From positions 186,001 through 250,000 of the forward strand of contig JAEYTL010000021.1 of NCBI GenBank assembly GCA_023434025.1: a stretch of DNA of 64,000 nt, given 5' to 3'. Below the pieces are notes generated by a model. It did no database searches. It was not told where the DNA came from and was given only the letters and a program-made list of their open reading frames with translations. The translations under genes and the position numbers were made by a program. The DNA comes from Bacteroidota bacterium. Its GTDB lineage: Bacteria > Bacteroidota > Bacteroidia > Flavobacteriales > Flavobacteriaceae. Below are positions 44,052 through 52,069 of this stretch, one piece after another. Positions within the stretch are counted from its first letter, which is position 1, and each line of letters starts with the position of its first letter.

Positions 44052-44861
44052 TTAATTTATCACTAATTTAATTGATTTTTGTCCCTCATTACTATTCAAT
44101 TTAAGAATGTAAAGTCCTGTTTGATCAACATCAAAGGATACCTCAGACGATGTAGTGTTCAACGATTTTATTAATTGACCCGTAATTGAATATACTGAAA
44201 CTTCCAGTTGCGAATCAATATTATTTAAATAAATTCGTTTGTCTTTCACATAATAATTGATATTTGACAGCTTTGTTTCTTGCACGTTTAACAACCATTC
44301 AGACATGGGTATTGTAGTGGTCACTGTCGCACCGCTGACTTCAATCTTATAAATTCCAAAACCATTTGTTTCGGTATAAACAAAAATCCTCTTTGCTCCA
44401 TTTGTATTGGTTCCTTCTAAAATAAATGCACCCGGATTACTCGAATTTGAAGCACTTGCAAGCACATTTTCGCCATCACTAATCAGCAACGTTCTAGCGG
44501 ATGTGTTTTGCTCTCTGGCCCATACTTTTATGGTACAATTAGCTGACACATCAAAAAAGAAAAATCGCACAGTTGGCAAAGCTCCTGTAGGAACAGAGCC
44601 TCCTCCCATATTTGCTCTTCTATTCGATTGAAAGCCATCAGAAAAAGTAGAAGCTCCCGTAGCCTGAGATGAGAAATTATTTGATGTTATATGACCAAAT
44701 CGTCCTAAATCATCTACAATATCCTCAGTACCGGCCGGTACACCCGGAAAACCATCCGGTAAAATAGTCATATTCGTTAAAAAATTCCAAACTTTTGTTT
44801 GGGCATCGGATGTCATTACACATAAAAGTGCTACTAAGCTAAAAAGTAATTTTTTATTCAT
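44052..44861 (-). CDS. T9SS-secreted protein with C-terminal sorting domain
   Basis: A 269-residue exported protein. Signal peptide ends near SDAQ. Residues about 22-180 form a beta-sandwich-like domain (KVWNFLTNMT...; RFFFFDVSANCTIKVWARE; GFGIYKIEVSGA), which I have seen as the N-terminal part of larger Bacteroidota pectate-lyase-type proteins. Here no catalytic domain follows. Residues about 195-269 are a type A sorting domain (LEVSVYSITGQLIKSL ... GLYILKLNSNEGQKSIKLVI). Either a stand-alone binding protein or a shortened enzyme. A LacI-type palindrome overlaps its promoter. Confidence 0.83.
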   Translation of the reverse strand: MNKKLLFSLVALLCVMTSDAQTKVWNFLTNMTILPDGFPGVPAGTEDIVDDLGRFGHITSNNFSSQATGASTFSDGFQSNRRANMGGGSVPTGALPTVRFFFFDVSANCTIKVWAREQNTSARTLLISDGENVLASASNSSNPGAFILEGTNTNGAKRIFVYTETNGFGIYKIEVSGATVTTTIPMSEWLLNVQETKLSNINYYVKDKRIYLNNIDSQLEVSVYSITGQLIKSLNTTSSEVSFDVDQTGLYILKLNSNEGQKSIKLVIN

Positions 44862-44877
44862 AATTTTAATTTTAAAA

Positions 44878-44920
44878 TGTAATCGATTACGTAAATTTAA
44901 TAAATTAATTTTATTTACGT
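44878..44920 (-). promoter_or_regulatory. LacI-type operator and outer inverted repeat before the T9SS protein
   Basis: GTAATCGATTAC (44879-44890) is a perfect 12-bp palindrome with the central CG typical of LacI-family sites. It overlaps a minus-strand -7-like TACATTTT. A second inverted repeat, ACGTAAAT (44889-44896) and ATTTACGT (44913-44920), surrounds 16 bp. No LacI gene is in the window. Confidence 0.5.
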
Positions 44921-45107
44921 CATTTTTTTATGGTATTATTTTTTATAATGATAAAAAACACCAAATTAACAATTCAATAAGAGAGAAGTAAAAAACTATT
45001 TATCGGTTCAAAATTGAATTGATAAATTGAAGAAAAGTGTTGGCTAAGAATCGTTTTATCCTCATTCTATTAGCAAAAAAGCAGACCTGTAAGCCGGATT
45101 CTGTTCT

Positions 45108-45126
45108 TTCTGAACTTGTTTCAGAA
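45108..45126. repeat. Palindromic repeat copy 1 inside rnpB
   Basis: TTCTGAA, CTTGT, TTCAGAA. Lies between the conserved AGATAAATGA and ACAGAATCCGG segments of RNase P RNA, where E. coli has only a short hairpin. Confidence 0.75.
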
Positions 45127-45396
45127 TCTAAAACAAATTCAGAAATACCTTATCATTTATCTGGTTCAACAGTTACCCGTTGAATCGAGCTGCCTACCCT
45201 TCAACCTCGGACGAGTAGCCCTTATCCGCCGGAGCGGAACGTTGATTTACATGGCATTTCACCGCATAGAGTTTACCTGATTTCACTACAGCCGAACTGT
45301 ACATCCTTTCTGTTGCACTGGTCCTCGTCCCGAAAAAAACGAAACGGACGGGCGTTACCCGTTATGCCACTCTGTGGTGTCCGGACTTTCCTCTTT

Positions 45397-45417
45397 ATTC
45401 TGAACTTGATTCAGAAT
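45397..45417. repeat. Palindromic repeat copy 2 inside rnpB
   Basis: ATTCTGAA, CTTGA, TTCAGAAT. Eight-bp stem and 5-nt loop, just before the conserved GAGGAAAGTCCGG of RNase P RNA, in the P3 region. Confidence 0.75.
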
Positions 45418-45428
45418 CTGTAAAATAG

Positions 45429-45449
45429 ATGTTGAAACAAGTTCAACAT
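45429..45449. repeat. Palindromic repeat copy 3 inside rnpB
   Basis: ATGTTGAA, ACAAG, TTCAACAT. Same build as copies 1 and 2 with compensating G/C to A/T changes in both arms. Also in the P3 region. Confidence 0.75.
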
Positions 45450-45473
45450 AAAGCGATAAGGCGGTCTGCGGTG

Positions 45474-45507
45474 CAAAAATAGTTTATAATCTGTATTATC
45501 GGGCAAA
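45474..45507 (-). promoter_or_regulatory. Promoter of rnpB
   Basis: Minus-strand TTTG at 45507-45504, a 22-bp spacer, and TATTTTTG at 45481-45474. Start of transcription a few bases later agrees with the RNA 5' end near 45472. The -33 box overlaps the end of the upstream DUF3667 gene. Confidence 0.7.
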
Positions 45508-46284
45508 TGCTTCCAGATTTAATTTTCCGGTTAATAAAAGATAGCCTAATAATATTGTACCGAAAACCAATGAAACCAATATATACAAGGCAAAACCAAT
45601 GGGTAAAAACAAAAGTGTTTTAAGTATGATTTTTTTTAAGGACAACTGAAAAATTCGTTTTAATGCAAAAAGATGATACCCGAACATGATGACAAATGAA
45701 ATCAACGAATAATAAACATAATCAATATCAAAAATTAAAATAAAGGGGATAGATAAAACTATTAAAATTGAGGTTTGCGAATAAGTATAAAAATAAATTA
45801 AGTTATGTTCCGCATAGTTAAACTGTTTATAATTATAAAACACAATTTTTGAAACCAATGACAGCAGTGGAATACCCATAAAAATCATGACACTGTTGTA
45901 ATCATATATAGAATTCATATATTCTTTCGTGTCAAACGGTGCTTTTTGATTTCCGGACATCGATGCATAATCAATTTCGCCAAAATATCCCTTTTTCATT
46001 AAATATACATTAATCCCGCTTAACGTAACTGCAATAATCAAATACGTTATCGGATTGACATAGCGAATTCTCAGTCCTTCCAGATAACCATTAACCACCC
46101 ATTCAGGATGAGTAAAAAGTGTTTTAAAAGTGGTTAAAAACTTATTGTCGAAACTCAAATAGCGTTCAGAAAATTCGTGAATTACTTTTTTTACTGTTAA
46201 TTTTTGAGTGACTACCTGTGCTCCGCAATTCGAGCAAAATTTATCTTCCGGCAGTAATGACTTCTGGCAGTTTCTACAGTTCAT
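45496..46284 (-). CDS. DUF3667 family zinc-ribbon membrane protein
   Basis: A 262-residue protein. It starts with a zinc ribbon (CRNCQ and CSNCG, four Cys within the first 22 residues), followed by the DUF3667 stretch (FDNKFLTTFKTLFTHPEWVVNGYLEGLRIRYVNPITYLII) and five or six membrane helices. Function unknown; many Bacteroidota carry it. The ATG at 46284 puts the zinc ribbon at the N-terminus; an upstream ATG at 46326 adds 14 residues and is less likely. It ends 24 bp before the rnpB start and diverges from rlmH. Confidence 0.85.
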   Translation of the reverse strand: MNCRNCQKSLLPEDKFCSNCGAQVVTQKLTVKKVIHEFSERYLSFDNKFLTTFKTLFTHPEWVVNGYLEGLRIRYVNPITYLIIAVTLSGINVYLMKKGYFGEIDYASMSGNQKAPFDTKEYMNSIYDYNSVMIFMGIPLLSLVSKIVFYNYKQFNYAEHNLIYFYTYSQTSILIVLSIPFILIFDIDYVYYSLISFVIMFGYHLFALKRIFQLSLKKIILKTLLFLPIGFALYILVSLVFGTILLGYLLLTGKLNLEAFAR

Positions 46285-46313
46285 GTTAAAATTTTTAACG
46301 AATGTAAAAAAAA

Positions 46314-46321
46314 TAACTTTG
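46314..46321 (+). promoter_or_regulatory. -7 box of rlmH
   Basis: TAACTTTG fits TAnnTTTG and ends 22 bp before the rlmH ATG at 46344. No good TTTG -33 element is seen. Confidence 0.4.
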
Positions 46322-46343
46322 TACATTTGAAAAAAGTTTTAAA

Positions 46344-46817
46344 ATGAATATCAAATTAATCGCCATTGGTAAAACAGATAACAAAAACCTTCAAACGTTG
46401 GTAGAAGAATACCAAAAGCGGTTGTCTTATTACATCAGATTTGAATTAGATATTCTTCCTGATATCAAAAATGTAAAAAACCTTTCCGAACAACAGCAAA
46501 AAGAGAAAGAAGGTGAGTTAATCCTGAGTAAACTGGCTCCTGCCGACTTTTTAATTCTGTTAGATGAAAACGGAAAAGCATTTGGCAGTATTGAATTTGC
46601 CGATGAACTGCAAAAGAAAATGAATGCCGGAATTAAAACGTTAGTATTTGTAATTGGCGGTCCGTATGGTTTTTCAGAAGCGGTTTATCAAAAAGCCCAA
46701 CAGAAAATTTCGCTTTCTAAAATGACTTTCTCGCATCAGATGGTACGGTTGTTTTTTATTGAACAGGTATATCGGGGGTTTACGATTTTGAGGAATGAAC
46801 CCTATCATCATCAGTAG
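46344..46817 (+). CDS. rlmH: 23S rRNA (pseudouridine1915-N3)-methyltransferase
   Basis: A 157-residue SPOUT-class methyltransferase that methylates N3 of pseudouridine 1915 in 23S rRNA of the assembled ribosome. It has the SAM knot FVIGGPYGFSEAV, LSLSKMTFSHQMVRLFFIEQVYRGFTI (here with SLSKMTFSHQ) and the conserved C-terminal NEPYHHQ. Length is exactly that usual for RlmH. Confidence 0.97.
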   Translation: MNIKLIAIGKTDNKNLQTLVEEYQKRLSYYIRFELDILPDIKNVKNLSEQQQKEKEGELILSKLAPADFLILLDENGKAFGSIEFADELQKKMNAGIKTLVFVIGGPYGFSEAVYQKAQQKISLSKMTFSHQMVRLFFIEQVYRGFTILRNEPYHHQ

Positions 46818-46957
46818 ATAATCCGCTTTGCTCCTCTTTTTTCCACAGAGCACGCTAAACTTCCACAAAGGTCACCTTTTTAATATTTAAGGCACAAAAC
46901 CAGTAAGGTTATAACTCAACGTTATGAAATCCAATCGGGGTAACAATCTGAAACTTT

Positions 46958-47674
46958 CTACATCCCGCAATCACAATCCGGTAATTTCTTCTTGTCATAA
47001 ATAAAATGAGTTGGTGAGAGGGTTACCATTTCATTTTCCAGGGTTTTCAATTCAATTACTTTAGATAAATAATGATTAAAGGTTAATCGCTCATCAAAAT
47101 TCAAATAGATTAAAATGCGTTTTCCCTCACCGGAAAACGCAGTGTATTCTTTTAAAAAAGTAAGCAATTCGTTCATTTCTATCTCGTTGCCATCTACCGA
47201 AACTTTGTTCTTGGGTTTAAAATTTACCGAAAAAGACTGAAAATGAAGATGATAATCCGGATTTTCTTTTATATAAATGGTAGAAAAATAACTGTTGTAG
47301 GTGTATTTCACCTCTTTAAACGGTATAAAAGCTAAAGTTTTCCGCACGCTGTCGGTATAAGAGTAAAAGTTGCCGGCTGCCTCATTTTTATGAAACTGGG
47401 CATGCTCCCTTCGTTCCTGTAACTGAATAATTTCCGGAATCACAACTTTCAGCGGAAGCCTTTTATCCACATTAAAAACCCAATTGGTGGTGCCAATGGT
47501 ATTTTTTCTGTTTACCTCGGCAACAGTATCTTTTCCTTTTGTATCTAAAAAAATATAAACCGGTGAATGATCCACCACAGTAGAATCTATCGTATAACCT
47601 GCTTTAACCAACTGCACTTCCTTTTGACAGGAAACCATCATTAAAACACAAAAAAGTAACATTAATTTTTTCAT
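46958..47674 (-). CDS. Hypothetical lipoprotein
   Basis: A 238-residue lipoprotein (LMMVSC lipobox, Cys16; next residue Gln). The mature part has no motif I know; it is rich in beta-like segments (HSPVYIFLDTKGKDT; NSYFSTIYIKENPDYHLHF) and ends with CDCGM, a Cys-Asp-Cys near the C-terminus that could bind metal or form a disulfide. It follows folP by one base on the same strand and is probably co-transcribed. Function unknown. Confidence 0.75.
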   Translation of the reverse strand: MKKLMLLFCVLMMVSCQKEVQLVKAGYTIDSTVVDHSPVYIFLDTKGKDTVAEVNRKNTIGTTNWVFNVDKRLPLKVVIPEIIQLQERREHAQFHKNEAAGNFYSYTDSVRKTLAFIPFKEVKYTYNSYFSTIYIKENPDYHLHFQSFSVNFKPKNKVSVDGNEIEMNELLTFLKEYTAFSGEGKRILIYLNFDERLTFNHYLSKVIELKTLENEMVTLSPTHFIYDKKKLPDCDCGM

Positions 47675-47675
47675 C

Positions 47676-48500
47676 TTACAAACGCATTAAAGAAAATAAT
47701 TTTATACACTCTACCGCTTCTTTCACATCATGAACCCGCAAAATTGAAGTTCCTTTGGTTAAAGCAATCATATTGAGAGCCGTTGTTCCGTTTAATGCGT
47801 TTTCAGGTGTAGATTCGAGTGGTCTGTAAATCATTGATTTTCTGGAAACTCCTGCCAGAATTGGTAACTCTAATATTTCAAACAATTGTAGCTTTTGCAT
47901 TATTTCATAATTTTGCTCAGTCGTTTTAGCAAATCCAAAACCGGGATCAATTATTATATCATTGATTCCTGAACTTCTGGCCTGAGCAATTTTTTCTGAA
48001 AAATAGAACAATATTTCTTTTACAATATCATCATATTCAGTCAGTTGCATCATGGTTTGCGGTGTTCCTTTCATGTGCATCATGATGTATGGAACCTGCA
48101 ATTTTGCTACCGTTTTCATCATCTTTTCGTCTAAACTTCCGGCAGAAATATCATTGATAAGTGCTGCTCCGTTTTCAACAGCAATTCTGGCAACTTCGCT
48201 TCTGAACGTATCAATGGAAATAACTGTTTGGGGAAAGGTTTTTAAAACCGATTTTAAAACAGGAATCAATCGGTTTAATTCTTCCTCTTCAGAAACGAAT
48301 GCAGCGTTTGGTTTACTGGAATAAGCTCCAACATCAATAAAGTCGGCTCCTTCAGACAGCATGTTTCCTACTCGCTTCAGAACTTCGTTCTCCTGTTGGT
48401 ATTTTCCGCCGTCGTAAAAAGAGTTGGGCGTAACATTCAAAATCCCCATTACTTTGGGCATTGACAAATCAATTAAATTCCCGAGACAGTTTATTAACAT
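47676..48500 (-). CDS. folP: Dihydropteroate synthase
   Basis: A 274-residue cytosolic (beta/alpha)8 enzyme that joins p-aminobenzoate to dihydropterin pyrophosphate in folate synthesis; the target of sulfonamides. Motifs: VMGILNVTPNSFYDGG, ADFIDVGAYSSKP, VISIDTFRSEVA, LINDISAGS, IIIDPGFGFAKT and a C-terminal ILRVHDVKEAVE. It diverges from the DUF1599 gene; a 15-bp palindrome (48524-48538) lies between. Confidence 0.97.
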   Translation of the reverse strand: MLINCLGNLIDLSMPKVMGILNVTPNSFYDGGKYQQENEVLKRVGNMLSEGADFIDVGAYSSKPNAAFVSEEEELNRLIPVLKSVLKTFPQTVISIDTFRSEVARIAVENGAALINDISAGSLDEKMMKTVAKLQVPYIMMHMKGTPQTMMQLTEYDDIVKEILFYFSEKIAQARSSGINDIIIDPGFGFAKTTEQNYEIMQKLQLFEILELPILAGVSRKSMIYRPLESTPENALNGTTALNMIALTKGTSILRVHDVKEAVECIKLFSLMRL

Positions 48501-48523
48501 ATCATTTGAAAAAAGGCTTTAAA

Positions 48524-48538
48524 AAGTAGTATCTACTT
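48524..48538. repeat. Fifteen-bp palindrome between folP and the DUF1599 gene
   Basis: AAGTAG, TAT, CTACTT. It stands 24 bp upstream of the folP start codon and 48 bp before the DUF1599 start. May be an operator; no regulator is known. Confidence 0.4.
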
Positions 48539-48585
48539 CTTTTGAAAATTGTATTTTTGAAAATCTTTACAAATATAATTCAATA

Positions 48586-49131
48586 ATGAATAGCACCTCA
48601 CAACAATATGATAAAGTCATAGCCATTTGCCGACAATTATATTGCAACAAAATGAAAGATTACGGTAGTGCATGGCGGATTCTGCGTTTACCCTCGCTAA
48701 CAGACCAAATTTTTATCAAAGCCCAACGCATTAGAAGCCTTCAGGAAAATGCGGTTAGAAAAGTACAGGAAGATGAAACCGGAGAGTTTATCGGCATCAT
48801 TAATTATGCTGTCATGGCTCTGATTCAGGTAGAAAAAGGCATAGCAGACCAACCGGATTTGAATTTAGAAGAAGCCACCCGTTTGTACGACGAAAAAATA
48901 GCCGAAACCAAATCGTTAATGGAAAACAAAAACCACGATTACGGAGAAGCCTGGCGGGAGATGCGTGTGAGTTCATTGACCGATTTAATTTTGCAAAAAC
49001 TTTTACGGGTCAAACAAATTGAAGATAACAAAGGAAAAACATTGGTTTCAGAAGGTATTGATGCCAATTATCAGGATATGATCAACTATGCCGTTTTTGC
49101 TTTAATTCATTTAGGCTTTCACGAAAAATAG
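48586..49131 (+). CDS. DUF1599 domain protein (internally duplicated)
   Basis: A 181-residue protein made of two copies of one unit: residues 8-85 and 101-178. The copies share the motif KDYGSAWRILRLPSLTD / HDYGEAWREMRVSSLTD and INYAVMALI / INYAVFALI at an offset of 93-94 residues. All-helical by look. Function unknown. It heads a plus-strand run towards tpiA, an order common in Flavobacteriia. Confidence 0.88.
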   Translation: MNSTSQQYDKVIAICRQLYCNKMKDYGSAWRILRLPSLTDQIFIKAQRIRSLQENAVRKVQEDETGEFIGIINYAVMALIQVEKGIADQPDLNLEEATRLYDEKIAETKSLMENKNHDYGEAWREMRVSSLTDLILQKLLRVKQIEDNKGKTLVSEGIDANYQDMINYAVFALIHLGFHEK

Positions 49132-49183
49132 CCTGAATTGTATGACAGACATTGACAAATTAACCTATTGACACATAAACAAA

Positions 49184-50290
49184 ATGAAACTAATCACCCA
49201 TATTTCCAGAATTTTAGTCGGATTGTTATTCATTATTTCCGGATTAATAAAGTTGAATGATCCGGTTGGATTTTCTTTTAAACTGGAAGAATATTTTTCA
49301 GAAGGTGTTTTAAACCTTCCTTTTTTAATGCCGGTTGCTTTAATGATAGCAGTATTTGTCGTTATCTTTGAAGTGGTTTTGGGCGTGATGTTACTCATTG
49401 GTTTCAAACCCAAATTCACGGTTTGGAGTTTATTTCTGATGATTGTGTTTTTTACATTCCTTACCTTCTACTCTGCCTATTTTAACAAAGTGACCGATTG
49501 CGGATGTTTTGGCGATGCAATTAAATTAACACCGTGGGAATCGTTCTCCAAAGATGTCGTACTGTTGGTTTTGATTCTAGTACTGTTAATCAATCTGAAA
49601 TACATTCAACCGCTTTTGGGAAGATTGCCGTTAAACATTACCGTTCTCACTGCTTACATCCTATGCTTATGGATGGCTTATCACGTACTGATGCACCTGC
49701 CTATCATCGATTTCAGAGCATATGCCGTGGGCACTAACATTCAGAAAGGAATGGAGATTCCGGCCGGTGCACCGATGTCTAAGTATGAGATGATCTTTAT
49801 TTATAAAATAAACGGCATAGATACCGACTTTTCTCAGGCGGATGTAATGGCTGGCAAAGTTCCGGAAACAGCTGAATTTGTGGATAGGAAAGATAAATTG
49901 ATTAAACAGGGGTATGTGCCGCCCATTCATGACTTTACAATAGAGTTGGACGGAAGCGATTATACCGAAGATATGCTGAATGAGCCAAAACTGATTATGC
50001 TCATTTCGTATGATCTGACCAAAGCGGAACATGACGGCCTAAATAAGCTGGAAGATTTTTATCAGAAAGCAACCCAAAAAGGCTACAAAGTAATTGGAAT
50101 GACTTCTTCCGATAAATCCGTTATTGACCAGATCAAAGCGGAGTATAAATTGAGTTTCGATTATTATTTTTGCGATGCTACTACCTTAAAAACCATCGAA
50201 AGGGCCAATCCGAGTATCGTTGTTTTGGAAAAAGGTACCATTGTAGAAAAAAAGCATTTTAACGATATTTACAAAGTAACTTTGAAATAA
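49184..50290 (+). CDS. DoxX-like membrane protein with thioredoxin-like C-terminus (BT_3928 family)
   Basis: A 368-residue protein. The first 170 residues are a DoxX/MauE-like four-helix membrane domain (HISRILVGLLFIISGLIKL) with a Cys pair in DCGCFGD (Cys106, Cys108). The C-terminal half (about 250-365) looks like a thioredoxin fold (LIMLISYDLTKAEHDGLNKL) but has lost the CxxC. DoxX/MauE proteins handle electrons or disulfides at the membrane. A thioredoxin-like lipoprotein with CPDC is encoded two genes on, so a joint thiol-redox role is possible. Confidence 0.85.
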   Translation: MKLITHISRILVGLLFIISGLIKLNDPVGFSFKLEEYFSEGVLNLPFLMPVALMIAVFVVIFEVVLGVMLLIGFKPKFTVWSLFLMIVFFTFLTFYSAYFNKVTDCGCFGDAIKLTPWESFSKDVVLLVLILVLLINLKYIQPLLGRLPLNITVLTAYILCLWMAYHVLMHLPIIDFRAYAVGTNIQKGMEIPAGAPMSKYEMIFIYKINGIDTDFSQADVMAGKVPETAEFVDRKDKLIKQGYVPPIHDFTIELDGSDYTEDMLNEPKLIMLISYDLTKAEHDGLNKLEDFYQKATQKGYKVIGMTSSDKSVIDQIKAEYKLSFDYYFCDATTLKTIERANPSIVVLEKGTIVEKKHFNDIYKVTLK

Positions 50291-50291
50291 G

Positions 50292-51368
50292 TTGATACGC
50301 TATTTATTATATAAAATCGGTTATGCACTCCTTACGCTTTTCGGTGTAATTACGGTTATTTTCATTTTGTTTACTGTACTTCCCGGCGATCCGGCCCGCA
50401 TGATGCTCGATCAGAATGAAAACTCGGAACAACTGGCAATCGTTAAAAAAAAATACGGTTTTGACAAGCCGGTTTTAATCCAGTATTTTTATTATCTGAA
50501 TGACCTATCGCCCGTTTCGTTCCATAGTTCTGATCCGGAAGATTATACCTTTTTGTCAGCAGGAAAATACAATGCTTTTCGATTGCTGAAATCAGGAAAC
50601 ATAACAACTGTTTTAAAAACACCTTATTTGAGAGAAAGTTTCCAGAAAAGCGGTAAAAAAGTAACGGATGTAATTGGAAATACCTTGCCAAATACATTTA
50701 TATTAGCTCTTTTTGCAATTGTTATTGCGGTTGTAATTGGTGTTTTTTTAGGTATTGTTTCCGCTCTTTACAAAGACACGTTATTAGATCGAATCATCGC
50801 TTTAATCAGTACGTTAGGCATGAGTATTCCTTCTTTTTTCAGTGCAATTTTGTTTGCCTGGCTGTTTGGTTTTGCATGGCATCATTTCACCGGACTCAAC
50901 ATGACCGGAAGTTTGTATGAAGTAGATAACTTTGGCGAAGGAAGTTCTATTCAGTGGAAAAACATTATCCTGCCATCGGTTGTTTTAGGAATCCGACCGC
51001 TCGGAGTAGTTATACAACTGATGCGAAACTCATTACTGGAAACTTTCGGACAGGATTATATCAGAACTGCCAGAGCCAAAGGGTTAAGCTCCGGTCAGGT
51101 TATTAAAAATCATGCTTTAAAAAATTCTTTAAATCCGGTTGTCACGGCCATATCCGGATGGTTTGCTTCCATGTTGGCCGGAGCTGTTTTTGTGGAATAT
51201 ATTTTTGGCTGGAACGGACTGGGTAAAGAAATTGTAGAAGCACTGAACAACCTGGATTTACCTGTTATCATGGGCTCTGTTATTGTAATTGCCGTTACTT
51301 TTGTGGTCATCAATATTTTAGTTGATTTGATCTATGCTTATCTGGATCCTAAAATCAGGTTAAGCTAA
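50292..51368 (+). CDS. ABC transporter permease, DppB/OppB type (no partners nearby)
   Basis: A 358-residue inner-membrane permease with six helices. N-terminal YKIGYALLTLFGVITVIFILFTVLPGDPARM and the cytosolic coupling loop DYIRTARAKGLSSGQVIKNHALKNSLNP are those of dipeptide/nickel importers. No second permease, ATPase or binding protein is in the window, so partners must be elsewhere. The start is TTG at 50292, one base after the previous stop, with no earlier ATG. Confidence 0.9.
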   Translation: MIRYLLYKIGYALLTLFGVITVIFILFTVLPGDPARMMLDQNENSEQLAIVKKKYGFDKPVLIQYFYYLNDLSPVSFHSSDPEDYTFLSAGKYNAFRLLKSGNITTVLKTPYLRESFQKSGKKVTDVIGNTLPNTFILALFAIVIAVVIGVFLGIVSALYKDTLLDRIIALISTLGMSIPSFFSAILFAWLFGFAWHHFTGLNMTGSLYEVDNFGEGSSIQWKNIILPSVVLGIRPLGVVIQLMRNSLLETFGQDYIRTARAKGLSSGQVIKNHALKNSLNPVVTAISGWFASMLAGAVFVEYIFGWNGLGKEIVEALNNLDLPVIMGSVIVIAVTFVVINILVDLIYAYLDPKIRLS

Positions 51369-51395
51369 AACGTTTTCGGTTTTAATTAGGACTTT

Positions 51396-51430
51396 TTTGG
51401 GATTTCATTTGCGGAGTTATTGTAAATTTG
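51396..51430 (+). promoter_or_regulatory. Possible promoter before the thioredoxin-like gene
   Basis: TTTG at 51396-51399, 23-bp spacer, TAAATTTG at 51423-51430. The leader would be about 130 nt and contain the inverted repeat at 51470-51512. Confidence 0.4.
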
Positions 51431-51469
51431 TGTCTTAATAAACTCGGAGATCGAAATAAAAAACAGCCC

Positions 51470-51512
51470 CTGATTCACAGATTTTTAAAAATCATTTTAA
51501 TCAGTGAATCAG
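51470..51512. repeat. Inverted repeat in the leader of the thioredoxin-like gene
   Basis: CTGATTCAC (51470-51478) pairs exactly with GTGAATCAG (51504-51512); inner GATT/AATC extends the stem after a mismatch. No T run follows on the plus strand. On the minus strand a T run does follow, so a terminator in that direction or a dispersed palindrome is possible. Confidence 0.5.
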
Positions 51513-51565
51513 TGGCAAAAAATCAAAGCAAAAATTTAGAGAATTAAAATAAATTAATTAAAACT

Positions 51566-52069
51566 ATGAAAAAAATAATCGCATCCTTTTTTGTTGCATT
51601 GGGATTAATTTCCTGCTCTAATGCTCAAAAAACGGAATTTACAAAAGAAGCACTGGCTGATCAGATGTTAGCGGTTGACGGAACAGAAGTAGCGTTTTCT
51701 GATGTTTTGAGAAAGTACGAAGGAAAGACCGTTGTGATTGACGTATGGGCTTCCTGGTGTCCGGATTGCATTAAAGGAATGCCAAAAGTTGAAGCATTAC
51801 AAAAGCAATTTCCGGAAGCCGTTTACCTGTTTTTATCCTATGACAAAACACCGGAAAGCTGGGCAAAAGGAATTGAAAAATATGCCGTAAAAGGCGAACA
51901 TTACTTGATTTTATCTAAATGGAAAGGCGGAACATTCAGTAATTCAATTGATTTAGACTGGATTCCGCGATACATTGTCTTGGATAAAACAGGAAAGATT
52001 GCCTTATACAAGGCCATTGAAGCAGATGACGAAAAACTGATATCGACTATAAAAAAACTAAACCAATGA
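51566..52069 (+). CDS. Thioredoxin-like lipoprotein (TlpA family)
   Basis: A 167-residue lipoprotein (GLISC lipobox, Cys17) with a thioredoxin fold and active site WASWCPDC (Cys65, Cys68), plus the cis-Pro loop WIPRYIVLD. It should act as a periplasmic thiol-disulfide oxidoreductase. Its stop overlaps the tpiA ATG by 4 bp. The DoxX-like gene two genes upstream may supply electrons; that link is inferred. Confidence 0.92.
   Translation: MKKIIASFFVALGLISCSNAQKTEFTKEALADQMLAVDGTEVAFSDVLRKYEGKTVVIDVWASWCPDCIKGMPKVEALQKQFPEAVYLFLSYDKTPESWAKGIEKYAVKGEHYLILSKWKGGTFSNSIDLDWIPRYIVLDKTGKIALYKAIEADDEKLISTIKKLNQ

Larger units (their letters stand above)
45080..45472 (-). ncRNA. rnpB: RNase P RNA
   Basis: The catalytic RNA of RNase P, which cuts the 5' leader from pre-tRNA. 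On the minus strand: P1 5' strand GCAGACCGCC, the universal GAGGAAAGTCCGGACACC near the start (P4/CR-I), GGTAAACTCTATGCGGTG, AAGGGTAGGCAGCTCGA, AGATAAATGATAAGG, and 3' end ACAGAATCCGGCTTACAGG with P1 closing GTCTGC. Length about 393 nt, type A. Three palindromes of one related pattern (TGAA-CTTGT-TTCA core) are inserted: two in the P3 area (45429-45449 and 45397-45417) and one near the 3' end (45108-45126). A T run after P1 may end transcription. Confidence 0.96.

Noticed and set aside
45108..45449. Three related palindromes considered as CRISPR-like repeats
   Set aside because: Spacing is irregular, arms differ in sequence and all three lie inside RNase P RNA; no cas genes are present.
46818..46957. 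140-bp gap after rlmH examined for a terminator or small RNA
   Set aside because: Only short imperfect similarities (TCCACAGAG / TTCCACAAAG) are seen; nothing that supports a feature.
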